From positions 1 through 59,037 of the forward strand of contig MU626387.1 of NCBI GenBank assembly GCA_025603075.1: a stretch of DNA of 59,037 nucleotides. Direction: 5' to 3'. The notes under the pieces were generated by a model that worked only from the letters and a program-made list of their open reading frames with translations, was not told the DNA's origin and ran no database searches. The stretch comes from Neoconidiobolus thromboides FSU 785. Taxonomy: Eukaryota > Entomophthoromycota > Entomophthoromycetes > Entomophthorales > Neoconidiobolaceae. A program made the position numbers and the translations under genes. Of this stretch, positions 11,733-21,805 are shown in pieces (position 1 is the stretch's first letter; the number at the start of each line of letters is the position of its first letter).

Positions 11733-13297
11733 TTAATACTTAGCGCAATGGTGTAAAAAATCGGTGGGTTTGGTAATTGCAATAATGGCATCTTTGATTT
11801 GTTTAGCACTAACTGTACTTTTTAAGACTTGGAAATTACGCACTCTTTTTGTTTGTTTATCAGCAAAAACGAGTAACTCTTCTTTAATAAGTCTTTGTAA
11901 AGCCTGAAAGAAATGTATTAATACAATGGTTAGAAGAAAGAGGGAATTTATTACCTGTTCGGCTTTTTCTTTTGATTCAGCTTTTTCATTCATACCAGCA
12001 ATACCAATTCTTTTTGCACAATTATCCCCATATTTTTTGTAGATTAACTCAAAATTAAATACTGTTTTACCCTCTATTATTAGCTTTTGGACTGCTATTA
12101 GTAGAGCTAACTCTAGCCAAGGTAGCCCTTGAATCTGTATTATTTCATGATCTTTTTTCATACCTTGGATTTGTATTGCTTTTTCAAAACTCTCTGCTTT
12201 TAAACTAAAATCATTTAGATATAACGCCATATGCTAGTTTAGCTTAGTAAAGGAAAGTGAAAGGACTTAATAAATACTCACTGAAAAATTTAAAAAATCT
12301 GTAACACTTTGATGGATCTCAAGAAATTCTCTACAGAGTGATAACATTTTTTTGTCTTTGAGTAGTTCCTACAGTATTTATTAATTTAACTAAATGACTT
12401 ATTTTAAATTATTACCTCAACTTGCTCGTTATGTTTGGTAAACTCCCTATCCTTAATTTCATTTTCAATCAATAAAGCATTTTTTAATATCTCTAAATAA
12501 TCTTGTATTTTCTGAGGTGGGTCTACATAAATTTGACGATGAGAAAATCTCGATTTAACTCTTTTTTCTAAATGGTCATGAATTTCCTAAACTCCTTAAC
12601 ATTATTCTCTTAAATTACATAAAATACCTACAATTTTATTTGTAATTCCAATTATGACCAAATTAACAGGAGTATCTCTTTGAACCAAATCAAATAAATT
12701 ATAAAGTAAAGTTTGTTTCGGGTGTAAAGCAAATAGATCCATATTTTCTAATACTATTAATAAACTACTTTTATTTTCTTTTTCTTCTTTTTTTCTATTT
12801 TTTTCCTTTTTACTTTTATTTCCTAATTCTTGTAAAATGTATTCCAGTGCTTTATTTAAAGAAAATGCATCACTAACTGTCTCTTCTAATCCATCTTCCA
12901 TCCTTTCTTCAATTTGGTAATTACTCTTAAGCTGTTTGGCCATACCAATAATAGACTCTCTTGCATTTTGGTGAAAGTTACCATCTAATTCAATCTTTAT
13001 AAATTTTTCCAAAACTTCTGTTTGTATTTCATTGATCACTTTATTTAATAGTGTTGTTTTTCCACATCCACATGGACCAACCATCAATAATGAATTGCTC
13101 TCGTTTCCAGTCAAACTTTTTGATAGTAATCCCTTTAACATACTGTTTACCTAATATTAACTATTAATGTAAAATTTCATTATTTTTATGTACCTATGTT
13201 GCTCTTTTAAGCCTACTAATTGAACAGGTGGTCGACTCCCACTTAACCTCTCAATAATTTTTAAATTCTCTTGGTACATCTTGTTATCCTCCACCAT
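11733..13297 (-). CDS. ORC4: Origin recognition complex subunit 4 (ORC4)
   Basis: Six exons encode an AAA+ ATPase. The ATG at 13295-13297 opens a short exon that splices into the P-loop exon. Walker A is GPCGCGKTT. The Walker B region reads LLIVLENMDLF and is followed by QTLLYNLFD, which is diagnostic for ORC4. Further on, LEKRVKSRFSHRQI carries the sensor/arginine-finger region of the family. The C-terminal winged-helix part ends TKPTDFLHHCAKY. ORC4 is part of the six-subunit complex that marks replication origins and loads MCM2-7. The usual acidic pair of Walker B (DE) is replaced by EN. One intron (51 nt, near 11905-11955) is in frame and free of stops, so naive ORF calling would retain it. 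Confidence 0.92.
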
Positions 13298-13679
13298 TTA
13301 TCTTTGAATTTGTTTCTATAAATTGTAAAAAAGGAATGAAATAAAATAAATTCGTAAATTATTTTTATAGCACTTATATTTATTATCAGTGATGAAGTAG
13401 TTATCCTAGAGAAGTCAAATATAGCCAATCAATTGAAGATATTGAGATACTCTTTATAATATATATTGGCATTTTATATGTATAAGTTCAATTAATTAAA
13501 TAAAATAACAATTTTAACTTGAAAATTTAAATAGATTTTATTTAATATAGCATAATGGGTAAATTTTATTTAAAATAGTAATCCATTAATAACTTCAAGT
13601 ATCTAAAAAAGAGCTAAACATTTACCTGTTTTTAAAAAATGATATTAATATCTTTTTATACTTTGCTATTAAAGCCACT
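13298..13679. other. Intergenic, no feature seen
   Basis: AT-rich upstream region of ORC4. No open frame, repeat or RNA gene was recognised. Confidence 0.5.
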
Positions 13680-14070
13680 ATAAAGTTGAGGAGAGTAATA
13701 ATAATCATTGCTTTGGATTCGGTTATGATAGACATTTGTATAACTGTTGTAGCTATTATAAATATTTTGATTTTGGGTACAAGATACATTCACATGAGCA
13801 TTATAGTTATTATGATTGCTTTGATATTGGCTTTAGTTATAAGGAACACTCACAGAATTGTGATTACTGTAATCAGTTTCTTTCTGATTTCGAATAGTAT
13901 TTTTATAATCATTAAAACTAGTAGAGCCATTGCGATAATAGATTCTAAGACCATTATCCTGTACTCTGTTAGTACTATTTAAAGAGCTGCCTCTCTGTTC
14001 TTCAACTTCAAATTGGTGTTTCTTTTGTGAAGCATTATGTTGACCATTCCTTCTCCTTAGTAATTAAGTT
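13680..14070 (-). pseudogene. Interrupted Asn/Ser/Tyr-rich reading frame
   Basis: On the minus strand a frame of about 125 codons runs from a possible acceptor (TTACTAAG, near 14055) leftward. It reads NASQKKHQFEVEEQRGSSLN..., then NHNSVSVPYN, a TAA stop, and continues SQYQSNHNNYNAHVNVSC.... Composition on both sides of the stop is the same (Asn/Ser/Tyr/Gln-rich), so this looks like one coding segment broken by a nonsense change. It lies just downstream of, and on the same strand as, the decayed zinc-knuckle gene at 14.2-15.4 kb, and may be its low-complexity tail. A hydrophobic frame on the plus strand here is its mirror image. Confidence 0.4.
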
Positions 14071-14218
14071 TTATACTTAAGAAGTTCATCATTACCCTTA
14101 TAGGAGTTCTAAAATAAAAGTGTTTTAAATTAGAATCTAAAGCTCTTTTGATATTTACGATGTAAATATATTGTTGAAATAAGGTATCTCAAATATTTTT
14201 AAATGTTGATTCATTGCT

Positions 14219-15402
14219 CACCTTTCTCCCTTCACATTCATATATATTTATAATACATTTTAAATGATAATATTAACAAACTTATATCATGAACGTATTC
14301 CGAACTTGCACATGAATAACATAATTTGGTAGACGCATTAACATATGGGGATGTTTTTTTCGGCTTCATTACTTTTTCCATTTTTTAAGCGCTATTTGAG
14401 CGGAAAAATTGCTAGTAAAATTATTAAATACAAAAATACATCCCCATATAATTTAATTTAATTTAATGGCTAATAAAAGTATATGATGCTACTATTCTGA
14501 CATCCTTTTTAATTTTGCGTTTTCTCTAAAACTGAGCACAATCTTTGAAAATAACTAAAGTTTAACTTTGAATCAAAATATTTACTAATGAGTTATGAAT
14601 TGTACTTCCACGTTTTAAACATGTTGCCTTAACAAATTGATTTTAACAATTCTTAAATCGATTAGTTTAACCTTCAAAGTTAAGTCTAAATAACTTTATT
14701 TCTACTCTATAACCTGTTTCTTTACAGTTAAAACACATAAGTAATAAATCATAAGGTCTATCATTATGTCCATTTTTTGCACAAAGACTACAATGATTTC
14801 AAATGAACTCAATTACTAACTGTATTGAAGCCTACTTATCATTTACTTTAATTAAGCACTTATTTATCAAATAATTGCCTTCGCAATTCAAACACTCTTT
14901 GTCCATTGGAATTTTGTTAAAACATCCCCCAATCTTCTATAACATAATATTAGCAAACCGAATTTTTTAATGGATTAATTTAGGTTGATTGATTAAAAAA
15001 ATTGAATTTTAATGGTAATAGTTCTAATCTCTTTAACTTCAATTACTACACCATCTTCTTCCTCATCCGCATCTTCAATATCACTAGAGTCAAAATTTTC
15101 GCCAGATTCTAAACTGACGATTAAACCAATAAAAACATTACCTTTATTCTTAATTTAATATTCTGAATCATTATTTTTCTCAATACCAATAGCTTCTTCT
15201 CTTTCTTCAGCTTTACATTATCTTTTATAGAAAAATTAGTGTAATTTAAATAACTTTGTAACGCTTATTTAGTTTCACCACCAATCTTAGGTTTTAAATA
15301 TTAGTTTCATTTCATTTGTCTTGGATTATCAACATACTTATCAGAGTCGTCATTCGATTTATTAGGTTGATTATAATCCTCATTTTCACAATTGAAATCC
15401 AT
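14219..15402 (-). pseudogene. Decayed CCHC zinc-knuckle gene, copy A
   Basis: It starts with ATG (15400-15402) and 32 codons (MDFNCENEDYNQPNKSNDD...), then stops and frameshifts. An acidic block SGENFDSSDIEDADEEEDG leads to VVIEVKEIRTITIKIQ, followed by zinc-knuckle-like pieces: CLNCEGNYLINKC, CSLCAKNGH and CFNCKETGY. It then ends with LMRLPNYVIHVQVRNTFMI and a stop. The same blocks, in the same order, occur on the plus strand at 30402-31500. The order (acidic N-terminus, then serial knuckles) recalls AIR1/AIR2 or ZCCHC7 of the TRAMP complex, but that is an inference. A MITE (14347-14445) is inserted between the knuckle region and the LMRLPNYV block. Several stops in every frame mean it cannot be functional. 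Confidence 0.65.
14347..14445 (-). mobile_element. MITE copy 3, inside a pseudogene
   Basis: The termini are intact (GGGGATGTTTTTTTCGGC and AAAAATACATCCCC). A perfect 4-bp duplication ATAT flanks it (14343-14346 and 14446-14449). The paralogous pseudogene at 31.3 kb has the uninterrupted site. Removing the element plus one ATAT restores exactly the length of that empty site. Confidence 0.93.
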
Positions 15403-15540
15403 ATTTTTTAAATTTTGAAAAAAGTTAGCTCATTTTATAGCTTTTTTTTTAAATCTCAACTTCTGATAAATCAATGCTTTTAGAATAAAGCTACAAACTT
15501 TAATTTGCTGTAACAAATTCAAGGGATAAATCTTCTGAAG

Positions 15541-16480
15541 AATAGGGTATGCGTTTTACAAATTGTGAAAGAAATAAACAAAAATGGTAGTATAATAGTA
15601 AAGTTGTATTTTTAACAATATTAAGCAAAATATCAATATTGTGTCTTAATGTTATTTATTAGTCTAAAATTCCCGTTTAATTGCGTGATTCAAAGGGAAA
15701 TTTTTATTGAAATTTCAGTTTTAATCCTTATTTTTATTATAAGTGTTTTTTTTAAATATGTACTAAGCCAATACAATTATAGTTATATTTATTATATTGA
15801 ATCACAAGTTCAAAATTTGATAAAGTGGGTGAGAAAAGGATAATGAGTCAGAAAAAAGACGTATTATAATCATAAACCAGGGAAACGGGGCCAAATAAGC
15901 CTTTGACTAAAAGATCTTTGCTGTTTTCGGCCCCTTATATTTATAACTAAATAATATAATTGTCATAATATTATTTGAATTTAGTCATAAATGTGTATTC
16001 GTGTCTAATCCCTTTAACTATTGGTTATTAATTCTTGAGATTTGTGTTATTAAAAATAAGCCTTATTATTTATAAACTCTTATATTTTAAATAAATTTAT
16101 ATAACAAAGTATTTACTACCATAAGTTAAAAACCATAGTTTAACCTTAATCATTCATTGACTTCAAATAGAAATAGTTTAAAATTAAAAATTAAAATACC
16201 TATACTATACATTGCAGTAGATTTATTGCGTTGTTAATTCTAAGATGATACTGAATATTAAAAAAAAGTTTTAAGTAAAGTAAACAATGACTAGTAAATA
16301 AAGCCATTTAAAATAAAGTAGTTTCTAAATTTCTAATATTTAAACTTTATAACGCTTTAAAATTTTCCCAGATTTATGTAGTTAAAATTGGTCTCAAAAA
16401 TTGCGAATTCCACATTAGTTTTTAACTTTAACATTCAATCGGCATTTTAAGTTTATCCAAATATAAAATGACAATTAATC
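15541..16480. other. Intergenic, no gene recognised
   Basis: The left end still carries diverged upstream sequence shared with the second zinc-knuckle copy (TTTATCCCTTGAATTTGTTA on the minus strand, near 15510-15535). A GC-rich inverted repeat GGGGCC/GGCCCC sits at 15887-15892 and 15929-15934 with a 36-nt loop. A 64-codon hydrophobic frame at 15649-15843 has no supporting features. Confidence 0.4.
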
Positions 16481-16489
16481 TAGAATTAA

Positions 16490-16957
16490 CCAATCAGGTT
16501 GATTCTAGCCAAATATAGAACGGTCCGAGTGCCAAGCCAGTAGGATTTTTTAAAAAGGGGAGGATTACAATAAACTAGAATTTAGCTAAAACTTAAGATT
16601 TAAAGATTTTAAACAACTTTTTGTTTAAGGGAGCTAAGCCATTTTATTTTCTATATGTAAAATATGGTAGATTAAGAATTAAAAAGCTCATGTTTCTATA
16701 ATAGAATAAGATGTCAAAAATACAATTTTTAAATAAAAAAGGAGCCTCAAATTTTGCCCAAAAAAACTTTAAAGTTTAAATAAACCAATCAGCTTAAAAC
16801 GTCGATCCAATTTTTAATTCAGCAATTAGATAACCATGATTCAAGACCTTAAATTTTATGTTAAGGAGATGGATCTTAAAGTACCAATTGAATCGAAATT
16901 TTATAAATCGAAATAAATTAATTGGTTAATTGCTAGCTCGCTTTGGTTTTTGATTGG
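16490..16957 (+). promoter_or_regulatory. CCAAT boxes in the WC-1 upstream region
   Basis: CCAAT occurs at 16490-16494 and 16785-16789 in the shared context ACCAATCAG, and its complement ATTGG at 16921-16925 and 16953-16957. The last lies about 210 bp before the WC-1 start. CCAAT is bound by the HAP/NF-Y complex. In such AT-rich DNA some matches are expected by chance. The repeated ACCAATCAG context is the better argument. Confidence 0.3.
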
Positions 16958-17164
16958 TTATAACCCTAAGTTTCAGGAGGGCCGTTTTTATCATTCTAGT
17001 TTTGAAGCTTACTTTAAAAAGTTGGAATGATAAGTTTATTTACTAATGCTTCCCCCATATTAATCATATTTTAAAAGTATAAATTTTAATTGTTTGATTT
17101 TACCCTTTACCTTTTTCTCTCTTTATTTTTTTTATAAACTAAATTATTCAAATTTTTGAAAATC

Positions 17165-19699
17165 ATGGAGAACTTTTATAATCAAAATTTATATGTAAAT
17201 GAAGACGATAATAATAACGGTGAAGCATATCAAGACCCCTCACTCACCTTGTTCAATCCCTTTTTAATGGACCAATTTCCATCTGAGTAATACACTTTTA
17301 TAATATTAAAATATTATAATAACTTTATTATAGAGTAAATGAAAATCCAATTGATTTTACCCCAGAAATGCTTTTTAATATTGGAATGAAGGGTAGTAAT
17401 ATGCATTCTGCCCTCTTCAATCAACCACCAAAAACTTATATCAATCAAATGCCAAATAACAATGATTTGTTTCAAAATCCTTATCCACAACCACAACCAC
17501 AACCACAACCAACGGATATGCAATTGTTCAATAATAGCGCTACATTTAGTTCTACAAATGCAACTCCTATGCCATTACAACAGCCAAATTTAAACCCAAA
17601 TAATCTTCAATTACCTTATCAACCTCAACCTCAAGCACCACAACAAACCTTATCACAAGGGATCCCTCAACAAACTCAATTATCTTCACCTAATGTAAGT
17701 GTATTAAAAGCACCAAAATTAACTAATAGTCAAACCACTGGGATTTATTCTTCAACTGGGTTTGATTTATTAAATATCTTGGTATATATCGCTAATCGTC
17801 CTAATCCGATTGTAAATATTGGCCCTATTGATCTTAGCTGTGCTTTCCTTTTGGTAGATGCTAGACAATATGATTTTCCAATTGTATATGCTAGTCCAAC
17901 TTTTGAAACATTAACAGGGTATACACCTAATGAATGTGTTGGGCGTAATTGTAGATTTTTACAAGCACCTGATGGTCGAGTTACTGAAGGATCACGTCGT
18001 AAATTCTCTGATAATAATTCTATTTTTATGTTTAAAAATAAGATTATGGCTGTACAAGAACATCAAGCTAGTTTAGTCAACTATAAAAAGAATGGACAAG
18101 CTTTCTTCAATTTAGTTACTATTATTCCAATTGTTGAAGGCGGATCTGTTAATTTTTTTGTTGGATTACAAGTTGATTTAGTTGATCAACCAAATGCTAT
18201 TATAAATAATTTAAAAAATAGTGCGTTTTCTATCAACTATGGTAAACCTACCTTTACTAAAACAATTTCAAGTAAGAATGAGATAATATTCATTTGATTT
18301 TTAATTAATTTTGATTTTATTAGGTGAGCATAAAAATTTTAATGAATTGCCCAATTCTATCCCTTATGAAAATTTAGCTTCTATTTTTGATGATAATGCT
18401 AATCAAGATAATAACAATAATAATCATTCAGAAGCTAATTATAGAGAATGGATTAAATATATGCTTGATAAATGTGATGATTTTATCTATGTATTATCCT
18501 TAAAAGGCACCTTCCTTTATGCTTCACCCTCTTCTAAAAATTTACTAGGATATGCATCAGAAGATTTAATTGGCCAAAATTTGGCTAAGATCTGTCATCC
18601 AGGAGATTTAGTACCAACTTTAAGAGAGTTAAAGGAAATTGGTAATAATGAAAATTCCATTAACTTAACTTTCCGATTTAAAGTAAAAGATGGAGCTGAA
18701 TACTCTTGGTTAGAATCTTCTGGTAAGCTTCATGGTGATCTTGGTAAAGGACGTAGATGTATTGTACTTACAGGTAGAATACGTCAAATGTTCCAATTAT
18801 CAAGCGGTGCCTTGATTGAAACTGGTGGTGATGTTGGTGATAATGATTTATTCTTTAAATTATCTAATGATGGTATTATTTTACATGCTTCTTCCAACTT
18901 AAACGTTCTCCTTGGTTATGAGCAACAAGAAATTATTGGCACTACCTTATATCAATTATTGCCAGCAGATCGTTCTTATACTTTAACCAATGTATTAGAA
19001 CAAGCAGCAAGTGGAAATTCAGCTAGATTTAATCATCACCTTCAAAATAAACGTGGTAATTTAATAGTTACTACTTCTTCTTTCTTCCCAGGCAATGAAA
19101 CCAACCCAATTGATCCCGAGGATAAGACAAATTTTATACTTTTACGTATGAATTTAGAATTAAATATACCACCTAATGAATTGAATGTGGATTATAAAGT
19201 AGAAACACTTATTAGTAACCCATTCCATAATATGGATGATATCTTTAGATTTGATGAAAATAATAGTAAATCGAGTTGGCAATACGAATTACATCAACTT
19301 AAAATTAAGAATCGTAAACTTAAAGAACAAATTAATGCTTTAGATCCCATTTCCAGAAATAAAAAGGTACTTTTTTATAACAATACGACAATAATAGCTT
19401 AATACTAATTGATGTTTTATTTTATTTAGAAAAAGAATGGGAATAGAAAAGTGAAGACATGTATGAGTTGTAATCGTACTAGTACTACTGAATGGCGTCG
19501 TGGACCTAATGGACCATCTACTTTATGTAATCCATGTGGCTTAAAATATGCTAAAGGATCAGCTCCATTTAATAAAATGAGTCGAGGTAATAGTGATAGT
19601 AGTCAAAGTAAATCCCAAGGGGATGTTAGTGAATTACCTTTATTAAATGGTGAAAATAATAGTAGTGGAGAAAATGTTAGTGAAGCTATTATGTCTTAA
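17165..19699 (+). CDS. wc-1: White Collar-1 blue-light receptor and GATA transcription factor
   Basis: Four exons (17165-17286, 17334-18271, 18324-19366, 19430-19699) encode 790 aa. After a Gln/Pro/Asn-rich N-terminus with a PQPQPQ tract, the LOV domain (about 185-310) carries GRNCRFLQ with the photoactive Cys247, which forms the flavin adduct. It also has the WC-1-type extra loop (LLVDARQYDFPIVYASPTF). Two more PAS domains follow at about 393-500 (for partner binding) and 526-620. A GATA finger, C-x2-C-x18-C-x2-C, lies at about 712-737 (CMSC...CNPC). WC-1 pairs with WC-2 in the nucleus and activates light-responsive genes. The retained GATA finger is typical of ascomycete and zygomycete-grade WC-1 and is missing from most basidiomycete versions. 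Confidence 0.96.
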
Positions 19700-20477
19700 G
19701 TTTATTTAAGCCAATTTATCTTAATTTTTTTGTAACAGTTTGCCCTTATTTTCTGAAATGCAATAAAAGCTTTTTTTCTATGCTTAATTAAGTTTATGTT
19801 TTGTTAATTTTTATGGCTTATTTGATTTAAAAGCGAATGTTTAGATAATTTAATTTTATAGAAAATCCTGAAACCAAAAGGAAGTTTTCAAGTGTTTTAT
19901 TATTACGGGGAAAATAATTTGATTTTTAATGAAATGTAGTTACTATTTGAGGATGTATTTTTGTGTTTAAGAATTTTACTAACAAATTTTCCACTCAAAT
20001 AGCGCTTAAAAAATGGAAAAATAATGAAACCAAAAAAAACAGCCCCATTTTATTATAAAGAATGAAGTTTTTAATTTGTAGTTGTATTTAAAGAATTTTA
20101 AGATTTTAAAAACAGTTTTGTCCAAGCTTCAAACGAAAAAGTCAACTATTAAAAGAGTTTCATTTTGTTTTAATTATCTTAATAATAGTTATGATTTCTA
20201 TTGTTGAAATTTAGAAATTAGTTATTGATATCAATAAAGAATCAAAAAGTAGATAAAAAAAAAGTAAATTATACTTACTATCAATTTCTATAAACTATTT
20301 TTAAATATAATAATTTGATAACAAACAATAAAATGATGACAATTACATTTAAAAATAACTAACCTAACATGAACAATAAACTCATAAAATCATGAATAAT
20401 ACTATAAATACTAATCCTTATCTCTTCCTATTATTAATTTGAAATAAACACAATATTAACTATTTATTTAATTAATA
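19700..20477. other. Intergenic, with one MITE
   Basis: This is the 3' flank of WC-1. Only the MITE at 19949-20046 stands out in otherwise AT-rich sequence. Confidence 0.5.
19949..20046 (+). mobile_element. MITE copy 4
   Basis: GAGGATGTATTTTTGTG at the left, CATAGC-like change at the right (CAGCCCC), and the central CTCAAATAGCGCTTAAAAAATGG. A perfect ATTT duplication flanks it (19945-19948 and 20047-20050). Confidence 0.93.
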
Positions 20478-20879
20478 ATGAATAACTCTCGTCCCTCTTC
20501 AGTGATTGATTTTAACCTGTATACTCGAAATCTGTTTCATTTTCATTATCCTAGCACCCCACACATTCACTCTCCTTCGCCTTCTACCCTCACTACCACC
20601 ATCCTTGATTATATCCCTCAAATCCTCTCTACTGTTGAACTTGACCAATTAAAATCCATCGAGCTTAATTTATTGATTCAGTTAATTTTACAAGATTTAA
20701 AAGAAGATAATAAGAAGGGGAAGGATATGGATTTTATGTTGATTGCTTATTTAATAAGAAAAAATTTTAATTTGTATTTTTTAAAAGTTCGAGGTGGAAG
20801 AGGTGGATTGTTAGTTAAATTGAGAGAAAAATGGAAGCAATGGAAGCTGGCAAGGGGAGTTGGTAAATCGAAGGTTTAA
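20478..20879 (+). CDS. Small protein of unknown function
   Basis: A single-exon frame of 133 aa starts at the first ATG after an A/T-rich leader. The N-terminal 35 residues are Ser/Pro/Thr/His-rich. A helical segment (about 42-75, LDYIPQILSTVELDQLKSIE and on) follows, then a hydrophobic stretch and a very basic Gly-rich end (VRGGRGG, KWKQWKLARGVGKSK). The first 50 codons use clearly more C than the surroundings, which supports coding. I recognise no family. The basic C-terminus could bind nucleic acid. It may be spurious. Confidence 0.4.
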   Translation: MNNSRPSSVIDFNLYTRNLFHFHYPSTPHIHSPSPSTLTTTILDYIPQILSTVELDQLKSIELNLLIQLILQDLKEDNKKGKDMDFMLIAYLIRKNFNLYFLKVRGGRGGLLVKLREKWKQWKLARGVGKSKV

Positions 20880-21805
20880 ATAAGAAAAAAAAGAGAGAAG
20901 TTATGATAGTGAGTGATAAGATGACAGAAGAAATGGAAAGTTAAGTGTGATGAATAGTTAGTTAATTAATTGTAAATTTTTTAAAAATAAAAACAAAAGT
21001 AATATTTAATTTATATTATTAAACCTCTTTTTTTAAAAATTGTTATTTATTAAGTATCTTTGTCTATTGAGTGTTGAAAGTCATTCATTTAATAATGGGG
21101 ATGTTTTTTTGGCTTCATTACTTTTTCCATCCTTTAAGCACTATTTGAGCGGAAATTTTATTAGTGAAATTCTTAAGCATAAAAATACATCTCCAATGTT
21201 ATTTTCTATTAAGAACTCATATCCTTATTTGGCTTTTCTTAAAAGTAATAATTGAAGTTATGATAATACTCATTGATAAATCCACATAAATGTTCTCATA
21301 TTGTGAGAAATTGTAATAATAATTAATCTTTTTAGAATATCTGTAAATTGATATACTAAACAAAATGAGTTCTCATAGCAAGTTTTTAATAAAATCCGAT
21401 TTTTATTAATTATAGACATTAAATTTATAACTTAATATAGAATAAAAATTTTAAGGAGGAAACTCGAGAGATAATTATTTAGATTTTAGTGCTATCTAAT
21501 CTTACAATATCTTTATTAACAGTGAGTGCTTTTTTGATAGCTTTAATAGTATTGGAAGTGTTTTTGTCAGTGTTTTGTACCTTAGATATTGAATTTTCGA
21601 CATTGTCTTAATGCTTCTAATTTAGTAACCTTTTACAAACTGGTCATGAAATTTCAAAAAAAGCCAAATTTTCGCTTTTATTTGAAATTCATTCAAGAAT
21701 AATTGAATCAATTAACGTCATCTAAGGAACTTTGATTTCAACCTTATTTTTGTCTAAAATTTTCAACTTCCATTTCATAAAATACAAAAATCATTATATT
21801 CAACT
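20880..21805. other. Intergenic, with one MITE
   Basis: Contains the MITE at 21097-21194. The rest, including the 0.6 kb upstream of kynureninase, shows no other feature. Confidence 0.5.
21097..21194 (-). mobile_element. MITE copy 5
   Basis: The element is in the reverse orientation (GGGGATGTTTTTTTGGC ... AAATACATCTCC). Flanks are TAAT and AATG, so no perfect duplication remains. A 71-codon frame that spans it is an accident of the element. Confidence 0.9.

Noticed and set aside
13686-13982. 98-codon hydrophobic, Ile-rich plus-strand frame that looks like a membrane protein
   Set aside because: It is the complement of the Asn/Ser/Tyr-rich minus-strand frame and has no other support.
14920-14935. 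AACATCCCCC resembling a MITE end
   Set aside because: The paralogous pseudogene has the aligned ancestral sequence (TTATTGGGTATATC), and no second terminus is present.
15649-15843. 64-codon hydrophobic plus-strand frame
   Set aside because: Length and composition are as expected by chance in AT-rich DNA, and no splice partner was seen.
15887-15934. GGGGCC/GGCCCC inverted repeat as a possible structured RNA
   Set aside because: Each arm is a self-complementary 6-mer and the pairing does not extend beyond it, so support for a real hairpin is weak.
21040-21255. 71-codon open frame on the plus strand
   Set aside because: It is produced by a MITE (21097-21194) plus flanking sequence. It has no start context or homology.
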